From Ceratobasidium sp. AG-K (lineage: Eukaryota; Basidiomycota; Agaricomycetes; Cantharellales; Ceratobasidiaceae): a stretch of 64,000 nt of DNA. Below the pieces are notes generated by a model. That model did not search any database. It saw only the letters and a program-made list of their open reading frames with translations, and was not told where the DNA came from. Location of the stretch: the NCBI GenBank assembly GCA_037039685.1, contig JAWNGF010000003.1, positions 4,562,571-4,626,570 on the forward strand. Reading direction: 5' to 3'. Made by a program: the position numbers and the translations under genes. Shown here piece by piece: positions 25,233 to 38,409 of the stretch (its first letter is position 1; each line of letters starts with the position of its first letter).

Positions 25233-28066
25233 TCAATCAGACACAGTAGCGCACTGAACCAGGTCCAAAGCAAACTGACGGAACTCTTTTAGTGCACAAG
25301 TAAAAAGTTCCTCCCTCTTGTCCCAGCCAGCCATTAGGTGAACGTACCACCAATTGTACGGCGACTGTCCAAAACTGAACTGCGAGGCAAGCGCAACAAT
25401 GATTGGACTTTGTGGAAGAAGACCCAGTACTCCCGCAAGGAGTTCCGGGAGATGAATAAGCTTTTGTCGACTTGTCCAATTGGGTGGGTCAAATAGTAGC
25501 GCCTTTTGTTCCCGCAATTCTGCCAGCTTGTCTTGGCTCAGGGAATATCCGGCAGAAACCGACCAGTATCTATGGAGTATCGCCCAGATCATAATCCACC
25601 AGACTGACTCTAGCTCGTGGAGTACATTGTGGTTGAAGCTTGGAGGAGTGCTAGTCACTTGGGAGAGGCGGCGCTCCACGCTGGTATCGATAGGTTGCGA
25701 GGAAGGAAGGTGTATGTAACATCCAAGGTAAACTTCGACGGACATAAATTGATACGTTCCCTGTTATGCAGTTAATCGGTCAGTCACGATCCGCAAACAG
25801 AGAAAAGATGAAGACTGCTCAAGGTCACGGTCGGCTGCCAGAAGTGGAGCGACTCTGCATGTGGTGCTTATGTTGATAAGCAATTAGTTGGATGATCAAC
25901 TTGTCAACTACTCCAAATTGTCCAAAGCACATGGAAACAAAGCAGAAACATCACAAAAAGTGAGGACTTACCGCGCGTATATCCTGATGCGGCCCCCCTG
26001 TACCTTTCCGAGCATACTCTAAATCAGAAAGCCTGACATCTGTTACTTTTCCCGCATTGTTGGTCCGCACTATCACGTTCCCAGTACTAATATCACGATG
26101 AAGTCGATCATACCGGTGTAGCAACCCAATTGCTGGTGTGGTCGTAATTAGCCACTGGTCAATGGATGTTCAGTCGCTTACCATCTATCAGTTTTGGCAG
26201 ACAGCCCAGAATTTGCCCCAAGTCTTCCAGTTCGTGAAGCGCTTTCCCCACCTCCTTTTTGTCTCCTTCCCACCCCCTGAAAACTATCCGATAGTGCTTG
26301 CGAGCACAGTATGGCTTCTTTCGCGTTATGGTGGCTGAAGGTGCCCGAATCCTGGACCAAGAATGAGGTACTGGGCCATCGCATGATGCAAACTCCGAAA
26401 GAGCATTTGCCAGTTGGCGTGGCGCATACAACTCGACGCTCTGGTCGGCTCGAGGTGGGGTACCCCTCCGAATTGTCTCCAGCGTGCAGTCTTTTTTGCC
26501 CGGGCCAAGTTCAACTAGGCCATCCGCAGCAATGTCCATGAACAGCTTGTCAAAGAGTACAAGATCTTCAGCTGCCCCTTTTTTCTCGATATCCCCTTTG
26601 AATTCACGGAGAAAATCACCTTCCAGTTGCCGTCCCAAGCTGATCCAGCTATCCTTGAGCACATAGAATGCCCCCGTGAGATCGCCTTCTTTGCGTACGC
26701 GCCATACACGAGTCCCTCGTCCATTCATAGGGTCGGCGCCATACTCCGCAAGCACATCATCCCGAGGATCAGCAATATACCTTGTGACTACTGGTACTCC
26801 ATTTGCTGTGCCACGGACAAGGATCGCAATTTTCCCGTCCAACAGTCGCTCTATGGTAGGATCAAAGCCAAGGTCCACGTAAGATGCAAATACCAAAGCA
26901 ATAATTAATTGAACAAGCAGCTTTGGTTCCTGCAAGTGGGTGGTAGTGAGATCAGGCGCTGTTAAGCACTCATATACCTACCTTGTCAAGTTCGAACGGT
27001 TGGCTAACCATATTTTCAGACCGATCACAGAACCAAACACGGGTAGTAAAATCCTCGATGGTGAGACCAAAGGTGAAGCGGCGGTAATCGTTGCGCATAA
27101 CGTGGTACATACCCCATAGAAGTTGCTTGGTGTTCTAAAGAATGAGACTCAGCAATGGTATCGATCAATACGCATGCAACGGTACTTACCTGTACACTTT
27201 CCTCTGCCCGGTTCGAACTCTTGAACTCGCAAGTCATCACAATATTCCTCCAGTCGGCTCGACTGCCATTGCCGTCAATCAAGCTGAAGTAACTGTCTGG
27301 GCGTGCGGTGTTCGGCCGGTCGGACGGAACTGCATGGTTTGGGCGTTGAACAAGCTCTACCGCCTCGCCTTGGCCAGGGAATAGATGCTTGAACGCAGTG
27401 ATTATCTCTGAGCAAATATCGCCGAGAGCGCTGAACTTATTATTTTCCGAACCAGTCGATTCCGACGGCCGCACGGGGAAGCTACTCCAGCTGGGGTTAT
27501 CACCAGACAATAGTGATCCGGTGGCTACAAGATGAGCCATAGTTTTTTCGACCATGTCGGACGAGACGGCTGGGAGGACAGCTTGAAAGAAATCCACAAC
27601 TGCGACCTCCGGTGTTTCACAGTATTCATCCATCAGTGCGTTTCGCCCTGCGTTCAGAGCCCCACTGTTATAGCCTTTATCCGAAGATACCTTACGACTG
27701 TCAGGAGTCTCGGGCTGCAATGTCGTCGTCGCCCCATTATCCGCCGGGTAAGCCACGTGATACTAAAATACTTCAGCACGGACCAAGGCTCACCCGAGAC
27801 ACTGGTTCCGGCAGTTGACCCACTGGCAAGACCTCGGATTCGGAGTTATTGTCGCATGAGCTTGGTTGTGGGGTATGTGGCGTTGATAGAACAGCAGAAT
27901 CGGATGCAGTGCAGCTAGGAGATGGTGGGAGCGACGATGGCAATGAAAGCTCAAAGCTTACCCCCGTCGTCGTCTCGAAGGTCTCCTCGCATAGGACCGG
28001 CATGCTAGACAAAGAGTGGGTGAGCATTCGCGTACGTGGGCGTGGATGTGGACGTGATCGTTCCAT
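25233..28066 (-). CDS. FunK1-type fungal protein kinase, 811 aa
   Basis: Exons 28066-27794, 27762-27190, 27134-26982, 26929-26182, 26132-25972 and 25760-25233 give 812 codons. The N-terminus is R/S/P-rich. The central part has the family blocks RPDSYFSLIDGN, WRNIVMTCEFK, QLLWGMYHVMRNDYRRFTFG and TTRVWFCDRS. The kinase core has RVWRVRKEGDLTGAFYVLKDSW (22 residues; strand with candidate lysine), the catalytic loop LHRDISTGNVIV, and a DLEYA block in place of DFG, typical of FunK1. It is closed by GTYQFMSVE. The FunK1 family is expanded in Agaricomycetes; substrates are unknown and proposed roles include signalling and non-self response. The gene looks intact. Confidence 0.88.
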
Positions 28067-28861
28067 GAGCTAGAGCTGAAGGATGTTCAAGTTATAGATT
28101 AAGAGCGGCGTTAGCGTCTATGTCAATTACAGGATGTGGAGCTGATTACAATCCAGTCTGATAGCTTGCGGGATAACTTGGCGGGCGTCGGTGTTGCAGT
28201 ACACTTCAACAAGGATGGAGTTGGGAAGTAAAGAGCAGAATAGGAGGTAGGGCCCATCATACCCCTAAATGAAGTGTCCCACGGATGTTTATGCTGACCC
28301 CTCGAGGTTTCCGTGTGCCTATACCGGGCTGCCGTAGCCAAACAGATAATGCACGGCCTATGTTTGACAGTAGCTTACCAGTGCGGTATTATGGACATAG
28401 TGTCTTTCATGTTCAGGTTGTAAATCCGCTGCATGTTGCTAACGCAGCGGAACTGTTGAAGTTCGACCCAGGCTTATGAAGCAGAAGGGGATTGTGATCC
28501 TAAACCACGTTAAGTGCTGTGAGATATTAGCAACGACTACCTCCTTGTAGGATAGCATGTATGTACCAATGTGCGCAAAATCATTGAGCAGAATGACATG
28601 TATGCGCCCACGACAATAGCTGAGGACTTGGACACAACACGCACATGCCTGCTGGACGAACCCTTCGAGCTCGTTGGTTGGCACGAGTCTTGCAAATCAG
28701 GCTTTCTTGCTAACCCACACCATAATCGACCCAAGGCAGTCGAGTGCACGCGTTGTGAGAATATTCGTTCATTACACCTGTCGATTGCATGTATAAACTT
28801 CATTAGACCAAGAGAAGATAAGCAAAATCCAAGATCTGTAAGTCGAAGCGCAAAACAAGTA
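28067..28861. other. Intergenic, about 0.8 kb
   Basis: No convincing coding sequence. Lies between the start of the FunK1 gene and the end of the SNF2 gene. Confidence 0.4.
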
Positions 28862-31800
28862 TCAATCCTCGTCCTCGTCATCTGATTCTTCGTGGGATCG
28901 CTTGTTAAAGAGGTTCATAATATCATCCAAACGCAGCCTGTTATTGCTGAGTTTGTCTCCGCTTAGCGCAGCTTTAGCGAGGTCACGTTTCGTATCTTGC
29001 AGCTACAGTCATTTAGTTAAGCCAGAGCCAAACTTGAAGGGACAAAGCTATTGTTCACCTTGAGTATACGCTCCTCGACTGTTTCCGGAATTGTCAGCTT
29101 GTAGATGTTGACGTCCTTGGTTTGTCCAAGACTAGGGGCATAACGCCTGAGTAAGTGCGACGCTGGGGGAAGAGGCCAACCTACCGATGCGCACGATCAA
29201 ACGCTTGGTCCTCTAGGGCTGGGTTCCACCAGAGGTCCACCAAAATAACGTTGTTGCATGCAGTCAAGTTTAATCCTACAGCACGATGTAAATTTACGGT
29301 AATTTGGCCTGGTGGACTGGGTATATGCGCACCAGTACTGCCAGCTTTGAACGAAATCAGTATAACCTTTATCTTGGAAGAATTTCGGATTTTGTCCAGG
29401 GCCACTTCGCGGTCCTTGGGTATCATGGAACCATCCACTAGAATAATAAGAAATCAAGGATTTTGCGACGCGCGAGATACGTTGGCCACTCACAACGAGA
29501 GTAACCGATTCCAGAGTCTTTCAAGAACGGCTCAAGAAGATCCAACATGGTAGTAAACTAAGAGATACCTAGTTTTTAGGCGCTAAGATAACCATCAACA
29601 GGCAATCGACTTGCCTGAGAAAACACAATCGTCTTGTCTTCGCCCTCTGAACGCTCATCAATTTCGTTGAGGAGATCGATCATCTTGCGAATTTTTGCGC
29701 TCGATGGGGGCAGCCCGGATTTGGTCGCAACCGACTTGCGCCTTGCTTGAGCGGCTAGGTTGGACGCGCAATCCTCGCAGTGTTTCTCGTCCTCAGGGGT
29801 ATCTGATGGGAGCCTATACATAAATTGGTCAGTACGAGCAAAGGCTAAATTTTGTGGGTATACGAACTCGGCTTGGCAGATGGCACAGGTCATAACGCGC
29901 TTGTCAACGCCCATCTTTTGGAAAAGGTCGGCGAGCTCGTCATCCTCTTCATCATCCTTCTTTGCAGGCTTGCTCTCCACAGCATCAACGTCCTTCTGGA
30001 AGTCCTTACTAACCAACGAGGGGTGGTCACAGGCTGTTGTAAGGTCAGCTTAGAGTCTGGCGCCCAAAACACACACACACACCTTGTCGCAACCGCAACA
30101 GGAGCAGCAAGACACTAGTATAGTTGCTCATAACCGTCCCGGCCTTGATAAACTTGTTGAGAGTCAGGTTTGTCTTTTGCTCCAAGGCCTGATAGAACGC
30201 CCGCTCGTCGTCATCGAATTCACAGAGAACTGTTTCAACCTTTCGCCCGGGGAGGTTCAAGAGCGGGGCGCCATTGATGGTCATGTCCTTGGTACGGCGA
30301 AGCATAACGACTTTGAGCACCACCTGAGAGCATGCGCAATTGAGTGGCTTAGAACGCAACGCCAATATCAGAGCACTCACGTGAAGACGCTTCATTGCTC
30401 GGGTACTCCTGCCCTGCTTGACGGGTTGAGCGATGGTAGTACGGAATTGGTCCCAATCGTTTAGAGGCCGCACGCCCAGGAACTTGAACAACGAATACAG
30501 CTCTTCGACGCTGTTTTGAATCGGAGTACCGGTAAGACACCACTTGTTTCGCCCACGGAGCGCGCAACACGCCATGGCCGCTTTAGTCGTACGGTTCTTG
30601 ATATTCTGCGCCTCGTCTGGATGACATTGAGATTTTGTCGCCCGTGCGTGAGGGTAGAAACCTACCCAATACAATACGCCACCATTTGACGCCAAAGAGT
30701 GCTGCAGGTTTTGCCTTCTTGGACCCTGCCGGCTTCTTCTTGCTGAGAGAACTCCCAACGTCGGAGTCAGAGCTCAGGCCGGAATCCTCAGATTCAATCT
30801 ATTTTAATAACTTATCAGCAAACACTCGACTTGAAAGGTACAGTTCATTTACCCGCTTCTTAGTCTTGGATGGGGCAGCCTTTTTCTTTGGCTGCGCTGC
30901 TGAAGAAGCGGTCCCACCCATGTGCGCAGCGTGTTCGGAAGAAACCACTTGATAAGACGTAATAACCACGTCGGCGCGTTCAAGCGTACTGACATCTTCA
31001 ACAAGTGCGCATTTAGTCAGAATTCGACCCGCTCATGCAAACGTACACGCATACCTTTGGCGCGGGACGGACCATGATGCGAAATAGTGCGAACCTTTAG
31101 ACACATCTTCTTGATCTCGGACTCCCACTGCGCAATCAGACCAACTGGACATATAATAAGCGTCCCGCCAGTGTATCCATCGTCCCTGTCTTCTTCGGTT
31201 GGCTTGCCCTCAACCACTCGTGTCAACGTTTGAATTGTCTTGCCCAGACCCATCTAGGAATAAGCGCTGTCAGGTACCACGAGCCACGGCAATCTAATAG
31301 TCGAATATTACTTACATCGTCAGCCAAGATCCCGCCACATTTTTTGCCCGTCTCGCGTTCGCGCATCCAAGCCCTGCCTTGGACCTGATGCGGCATCAAC
31401 GTAATCCCCTCGCGGAAGCCTTGGACGGTTGCATCCTTCATATCGACACCCTCCAAATCTGCGGCGCCAATCGCACCCTCGACGAGCTCCTTGAGCGCGC
31501 GTTGGGCATCGTCTGGGTTGGTCTTGAAGTCGTCCCCTCCTACATCAACGTTGAACTTTTCTCCGGCTTCGTCCTCTACGACTCCGCCGCCGTTAGATAT
31601 GGAAGTCCCAATCATAGTGGGAGGCTTGAATGGCGCGCCTGGCCCAGTTGGGGGGCGATACGGATGTGGCTCGGGCATTGAAATCCCGCCTGCTCCAGGC
31701 AGCTTTCCAGGTTTGTACGTGCCCAGGACAGAACCTGCTTGAGGGATAGAGATCTCCGGGCTGTCATAGACACAAGAGTGGTCAAGTAGCGTCTCTACAT

Positions 31801-31992
31801 AAATAATGCAATATTTACCCGTCATCATAGTCGCGCTCTACGTCCTCCTCGTCGGAGCTAATCAAGTTAATCGGCCCAGCATCACGCACGGATGTGGGAG
31901 CCGTGACGCCGGCAAACTTCTGACGCCTAGAAATCGACCCACTAAGTTACTTTGTTTTATCCACTAGTTCCCGCAACTCACATGCGTTCCAT
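28862..31992 (-). CDS. SNF2-family DNA translocase, ULS1/RIS1-like
   Basis: About a dozen exons on the minus strand. Motif I is GGILADD then MGLGKTIQT (about 31340 and 31250). Motif II is WWRIVLDEAQNIKN (about 30640), and the DEAQ box points to the Rad5/Rad16/Ris1 group. Motif III is CLTGTPIQN. The C-terminal lobe has KTIVFSQFTTMLDLL, ISFKAGSTGLNLT and LWWNPALEDQAFDRAHRLGQ (about 29200). Between the lobes is a CxxC...CxxC pair (CAIC, CEDC, about 29770-29910) where relatives carry a full RING. The protein ends in an acidic tail at TGA 28862-28864. The start at 31992 implies an 11-base first exon (ATGGAACGCAT) and is less certain. Such enzymes clear sumoylated or DNA-bound proteins in yeast; the exact role here is inference. 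Confidence 0.85.
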
Positions 31993-32307
31993 AGTAACTT
32001 AGAGTGGCAGTCGTGTAGTGGTGGTTGTGTGGATAGAAGCCAGAACGCGTTTATATTAGGCTTCTATAAACCCGCACCAACGCGGTCACATGACTTTTCA
32101 TCAGATCTCTGGGGCAGACAAAAACGGAAATGAGAGGCGACTCGAATCCATGACTATAAATACAAAAAGTGAGGCGGAGAGGAGCGCAAAACGAAACATA
32201 AACCCCTGGAACAGATCTACAACGAAAAAATAGTCCGAACTGCGAGGGTTTTACCAACTAGAGAAAGCACAAAAGAACCACGGTAAGAACGGATGTGTTC
32301 GCGCTAG

Positions 32308-35228
32308 TTAGGAGTAGAATACCAACCCAGGACTTGAAGTTGGTGCGGCCATCATTGATTCCAGACTCGCAAAGCTGTTGTACGCGTCGTTAGGGAGCGC
32401 CCACGATAGTCCGCTCGCAAATGGTAGGCCCTCGAAGCTGAGGTCGGTTCCTGGTCCAGCGGAATTGGGCTCATCGATCGTGTCTGGGGATGACATTCCA
32501 CCCGAAGCGAGGAGCCGGTTCCCGTGACCCGATTTAGACCTTCGGCTCTCGACTTCTTCGCACAGTTCGAGGGTGATGCGGGCATTGCGGATCGAATGGG
32601 GAAGACGTTGTCGGATCATCGCCAGCCTGAAAACTTCAATCTCATTCCTTATCAAAGTCTACGCATTCCCGTCAACAAATGTCCAAATTCATCCAGCGAT
32701 GAAAACTTACGGCTTCGGCCTGCTCATTCGCCTCCAAAACCTTTGCGTACTTCCTCATCAAGACTTTGGACCCAACCGTCCAGAAGAACTAAAATCATGC
32801 TCCATCAGATCTTATTAATTTGAGTGGACAAATAAACCCACCGTAAAAACGTTTGTCAGATGCGAGAAATCAAAGCTTGTACTGCTCAGTCTGTAAACAG
32901 AATCAAGTACGAGCCTCGTGGCCTCAAGGCATTTGGAAGACGGTACGCAATCGAGCGAGGGACTGCAATGCGGCTCCTGCAATATAATCGTTGCCCTGTT
33001 ATGGCATTATTGTTGATCAGTCATGATCCATACATCGTACGAGGTGGGTAAAAGTGAAGGACGGGGAGTAATCAAGGAAGACGTGGGCTCGGGAGTGTGG
33101 CAATAATGAAAGCAACCGAAGGCCGAGTACTCACATGAGCGGAATCGTGTGTGCCATCAACAAGACTGGATCCACGCCATGGGTAAATGGGTCCCGAAGT
33201 TTCTTTGGGAAGCTAAGCCGGAACGAGCCAATCTGAGACTCGAGCGTCTTGAACGCAGGGCTCTGAGGCAAGTCCGCTAGATGTCCGTGTCGTGTCCGTA
33301 GGCGAACATTGAAGTTTGAGACACGAGACATTCTAGATCAATGTGAATGAGCTGGCATAGTTACGAGATGACAGTGGGAACTTACAGCATTCCAGCCTTA
33401 AGGTAGAGGATAAATGAATCCGTGGCATTGGGCATATGAGTTGTCAATAGCCCGGGGCTGGACAACCTTTGAAGCTGAACATCGGGAGGCAAAACCTGTT
33501 CATAGGAGGTGTGAGTCAGCAGCCCGAATTAAAGGCAATGCATACATACCCCCGCATCAAACGCCGCCTGGGTGAGCGGTAATTCTTGACCGATGTCTAG
33601 ATCGTCAATTGCCATTGGCCATGCCGTCGCTGCGCCCTGCACGCGATCCAGCACTACATGGCAATGTTAGCAACAAGGCCAACTCGGTCGTGTGAAGGGA
33701 CTCACTGTATGCATGCCAAAACGCTCTTCGTCGGAGTTCAACCTCGACGGCGTCCGTCGTAGGTTGCATAATCGTATCCACCTTCCAGTTTGTCGAATGA
33801 CCGCTCACGCCGCCGACTGCGCCGCTGAACATGTCGTCGAATGTTATCGACTTGCTGAGACCAAGGGGTATACAATACCCTAGCATTCAATGTCAAAAAC
33901 CAGAAGATATTGCGATTATGAGACTTACGAATGGTTAATCCAGTGCTGATCCACAACTCGGACCACCGGGCATTGGCATGCTGCCACCAAGACATTACGA
34001 TAAATGCTGACACATAATATCGTCAGTTAAACCTTATGCCAAAGCCAGCGCTCAAACACACCTTGGACGGTCTCAAGTAACCTCCGACCCATACTCGCAT
34101 CTTCCAACGCCTTGGCCATGCACAACCCTGCATGCATCGCCCCAAACCCACTAGGCGATCCATGCTGGCTGCCGTTCGCACCGTACAGCGAAGCGTCGGC
34201 GCAAATAGCATGCAAAAGCGCGTTAGACGGATACTGCGGATGCGTAGGGGGGAGTTGGAGTCGTGAGATAAAGGAAGAACGATGGAGTAGTGTGGGCGCA
34301 AAGATTTGGCATTGGAAGAACTTCTGCACTCTGCGGAGCATCATGTCAAACGCCATTTGTAAATTGCCACACATCACTTGCCGGCGGGAACGAACTTACA
34401 AATGAAGAAGGACTTCGGGTGATGGAAGGTCGGTCGAGTAACCCGACGGCATAGCGTCGAACAGAGGCACACTACTGGGCCCGAGGTCAGGCGAGTGTTC
34501 CAATACTGGCATTTGGCCGCTGGAGAACGTCGAGACAGGGGAAACCGAGGCGCCAGCGCTGTCGCTTCGATGAGGGCCCGAGCCAGACCCGATCGAAGTC
34601 GAGAGGCCAGACGAATGGAAGCCGTTGGCTCCGCCTGAGATGGTCGTCGCTGCTACTGCATGGCGAAGCTGTTGAGTCGCGCCGTCTTCATGGCGAGGAC
34701 TTCCGTTGTGTGCATTGTCTGAGGCAAATTTGGATCAGCCAGGGCCGCAATGTGTCACTTGAACGTGTTTACCGTGATGATAATGGTGCGAGTCGGTAAT
34801 TTGCACGATGGCATTGCCGGGGGCGCCTATGTGAGCGACCTGGGGTGGAACATGTGCTTCACCATCGTCGTCGTAATCGCCGTCGTAGGTGCATTCGGGC
34901 ACGGGGGGGAAGGGCTGACCAGCCTTGACAAGATTAGCGACGATCGTTCCATGGGATCTAACGCAGCCCCGGCACGGCCTTTGGGCATCACTAGTTTGGG
35001 AAACGTCAGAACCTATTTGTATTAAGTTGCCAGCAACAGAGCTAGCAACTTACCATTTCATCTTTCGTTTGCGGCATTGGCGGCAAGCCTAAATGTGATT
35101 CGACAGGACAATGAGAAAACGGGTGGGTGAGCGCGCGAGAAACGTACCTGATTGCGCTTGAGGGGGACAACTGGCTGTTGCCCGTGCACATGTGGGTGCG
35201 GGATAGAGGATGTAGTGTCCTTTGGCAT
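32308..35228 (-). CDS. Zn2Cys6 transcription factor 1 with fungal TF domain
   Basis: The ATG at 35228 ([16 protein letters not shown]) is chosen because paralogue 2 also begins MPK and both run to LKRNQ before the first intron. The zinc cluster is [10 protein letters not shown] (exon 35088-35054) joined to [15 protein letters not shown], with the sixth cysteine in PECTYDGD. An S/G/H-rich linker follows. The fungal-specific middle homology region has [80 protein letters not shown] and [16 protein letters not shown]. The C-terminal helices run to TAG/TGA near 32308. It is a nuclear DNA-binding regulator; targets are unknown. Exon borders in 32660-33330 are approximate. Confidence 0.85.
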
Positions 35229-35743
35229 GATGTAAGTAGGACAAGGAGGTCGGTGCGTTTGAGACCGAGGACGTGCGGCAAGCGGTATTTGTACTGTAGT
35301 TGATCCAGACGCTGAAGCGGGAGGGGAATCTGTATTGACAGCCACGAGTCGGGCAGGCTAGAGTGAGCGTCGAGTGGCCGGGCTTGAGAAAAATCCTAGC
35401 AGACCCGGGGATAGTAGCACGGGGGGTGATAAGTCGACGATCGTGGTGGTACGACTAGATCAAGACTAAAGGATATCCGAGCGATCTTAATCGCAAAGGG
35501 GCCGAAGACAGGGTCAGAGCGAGCCGGAACAGTGCTTATAATGAGCAGAGTGGCCAACCAGGCGTCGTCGAGTGTTAAAGATATACATGCTGTGCTTATG
35601 TTATCCTATTCGGCCGATCACGGGATCAGTGCCCTGGCGTTACTGGCCTAAGAAGACGCCATCATTGTCCCTCTTGCCTACGGCTCCAGGCCGCCGGCTC
35701 CCCACACACGGCGGCTCACACACTCTCGAGAAACCCTATCCAC
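35229..35743. promoter_or_regulatory. Divergent promoter region, TF1 / KPWE protein
   Basis: The two start codons diverge here with 515 bases between them. No specific operator was recognised. Confidence 0.4.
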
Positions 35744-36362
35744 ATGGCAACGCCTCAGGACACCGAGCGGCTCGTCATGGACTTCCTGGCCTACCCATTT
35801 CATGAGGACAGAGCATTTCTGGTGCGCTCATCGCCCCAACCGTGACACATATATTTACATTTGAGCATAGGAGGGTCTCCAACTCTTACTCGGCCAACCC
35901 GTCGTCGAGGTATTTCAACGAGGAGGACCACTTACTCCGGAGCTCGAGCAGTCGCTCCTAGGTCCAAAGCTATTCTATTACAATAGGTGTGTCCTTTATA
36001 TACTCTCGCCTCCATATTTACCCAAACGGCCCGGTTCGGCTAGACAACACAACGGAGACCTAACCCCCGAAATTATACAAGAGTACACTCGCGCGCGACC
36101 CGCGACACCACCAGACCTCTCCAAGACCCCAGACGAAGACCGCCAGCTCAGTCTCGCCGAGCTCACACGCCTCATCGAGGCCGGACAAACACACCTTATT
36201 CCGCACAACCATACTATCCCTGATGGGGTCCAGGCGAGTCCATTCCCCAGCCAAAGTTACAAGGACTAACCAAGCCGGCGGCAGACCGAAGCCCCTGAGC
36301 CCCCCAAGATCCCCATCAAGAAAAAGCCGTGGGAATGTGCTGACGAGGAAAAGGTGAGCTAG
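35744..36362 (+). CDS. Small KPWE-motif protein, candidate Pex39-like peroxin, 153 aa
   Basis: Exons 35744-35821, 35871-35986, 36044-36233 and 36285-36362 sum to 154 codons. The N-terminus has TERLVMDFLAYPFHED and EGLQLLLGQPVVEVFQRG. A conserved-looking centre, GDLTPEIIQEYTRARPATPPDL, precedes LSLAELTRLIEAGQTHLI and IPDGVQ. The C-terminus is PPKIPIKKKPWECADEEK. The pattern of a hydrophobic helix, LI..G, IPD and a terminal K/R-PWE resembles the C6orf226/Yjr012c group, recently described as Pex39, a cytosolic partner of Pex7 in PTS2 protein import. That link is from memory of motifs and not a search. The last intron has a GC donor (GCGAGT) in the preferred model; a GTCCAG donor six bases upstream is possible. 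The stop may be beyond another GTGAGC donor at 36354. Confidence 0.6.
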
Positions 36363-38400
36363 CTTTTTCATGTGCTTCGGTACGAATTGGCAACCAGTCT
36401 AGAGTTTGTAATGACACACCGTAGCCGGTATAACTTTGTCTCGTGTCTTGTCACTAGGGTCAACAAACTTTATATATGTAAACGTTCAAAAATGCGTTTT
36501 TTGTAAGCCAGCGCGCATGTGCATGCGGTCGGACCCCGGCTGTGTGCACATGCTCCAAGCCACGTATGACTCCGAGCACAAGAGCGTACCCGTCCGGCCA
36601 AATGGCCTGACTTTGATCGGGCCTCGGATACGGGACCGTTTTTACTCCGTTTCTCGGCGCTAGACGGGTTGGATCACCGCAGTACCTGAAACTCTAAGGT
36701 GAAATGTAGCCTTGCTGGGGGGCGGAACCGAGTAGGCGCGCGGGTGGAACGATGCGCAAACGCATATGATTGGCGGCATGACGAACGGTAGAGCGTCATT
36801 TCCTTCCCGCGAGTCGATGGGGAAAGTCTGTGAAATAAAAAATATGCCCGTTTGCGTAATTGTCACACAACCTACAAGGATCGCCCCGAGTGGGGCCGTG
36901 AAAATTCGAGTCGGTTATTTCGGAGAACTTTTGGATTCTGTGTATCGCCTTTTAAATATGAATTGATGGTCTTGGTCGGGTCCAACATAGATCACTGCGA
37001 TTGATCATGTGGCTACCGCTCAAAGTTTTGAACCTACCTGGATTGCCCTGCAACAATTAAGCACTCGCCTCAGTCCCAGAGTGTCAGTTGTCCACGAGCG
37101 AGTCCAGAGCACCATGTGCCATTCGCGCGTTGATAGCCATAGAAACACCCATAACGAACGGATTTAAGCTTCAGCGTGTGAGAAATCGTACCAATTAGAG
37201 CGCGAGGCCATGGCAGACGACATGGGGGCCGAGTCTCGAGCTCAGGATGGCAATAAGCGGTCGGACTTAACGGCAACATCTTCGGCCACGCGGCAAGTCC
37301 CACCGGTTGAGGGTTCTTGCCGATCTTCCCGCGGTAGAAGGCTGATTGAGCATGGCGTGGGGGAATCAACCTTCGAGGTTAGGTTTGCACTATAGTCCCC
37401 TGGTCCCACCGGTGTTATCCACGCAATATTTCGTGCAGGTATGGGGCATCTGAGCACTTGACTAGATAGGAGCTTGCTTTATTGCATTGTTTCTTCCATC
37501 AGATTATCAGTAACCATACCGCCAAAATGCATTACAGTTTCTTGTTTGAGTACCTGGCAGGGGCTCAATTATAAAAGAACGTTGGGTGCAATTGAGTGTT
37601 GGGATCAGTTTCGCCCCGTAATGCGATTATATATGCAAGCTTAAGCTCCATTTTATGCCCTCCGTATACTGTATGTACTGCTTTTATGAGACACAAGAGC
37701 ATCCAACCCGTGTTCTTGGCGTTCGTATGCCTCCCATTTTGGCTTACTATGTCAAACAATGCGTTTGAAGGCTCGGACATGGTATATGGGCCATCAAGGT
37801 CCTCGCTTCCCCTAATTTAATTTTTTTCTTTTGGTCCTCAATCCTCTGTACATTTGCAAGATTAAGCTGAATCTCACGTTACAATAATTTCCCCCAGACG
37901 TGGCGTGTTGTACGAGGGTAGTAGAGAGCGTGAGTGAAGGCCTTTGGTGTCAATCAAAAGCAACCCGATTTGAAAAGACCCCAAGGGCAACATCCATACA
38001 TTTGCCTTGTACCTAACCTTAGCTAATGCCGAAGTTACCACAATGCAACGTCAGAGACAGGGACTGCTTACAATCTGCTAATGTTTTGGCTAGGAATATA
38101 CATAATTATTTGACTTGTAGTGAGAGTTTGGTACTTGGTTACCCAACCATGGCTATGCCCGCTTATGTTCTCGAATGAGCTAACGGGCACCAAGAGTGGG
38201 GAATGATACAGAACTCGCAGTAACGTGCAACAATTTAATGATTAAGTGAGCCAAAAGTAGTGCTCAAGCGGTTGCATTGAGGTTAGAGACGTGATTAACC
38301 GTGTATGAACATAAATGAGACGACGAACCCCGCCTAGATGGAAAAAGTATCCGAATAGCAACATCATCACCTTTTCGGGGTCTATCAGGCCGATAGTTCT
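36363..38400. other. Gene-poor stretch, 2 kb
   Basis: Only short random-looking open stretches; no repeat or RNA gene recognised. It separates the KPWE gene from the NACHT-WD40 pseudogene. Confidence 0.4.
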
Positions 38401-38409
38401 CTGCATGAT

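Noticed and set aside
29457..29475. GGATTTTGCGACGCG resembling one end of the inverted-repeat element
   Set aside because: Only one end is present and it lies next to SNF2 exons; likely chance.
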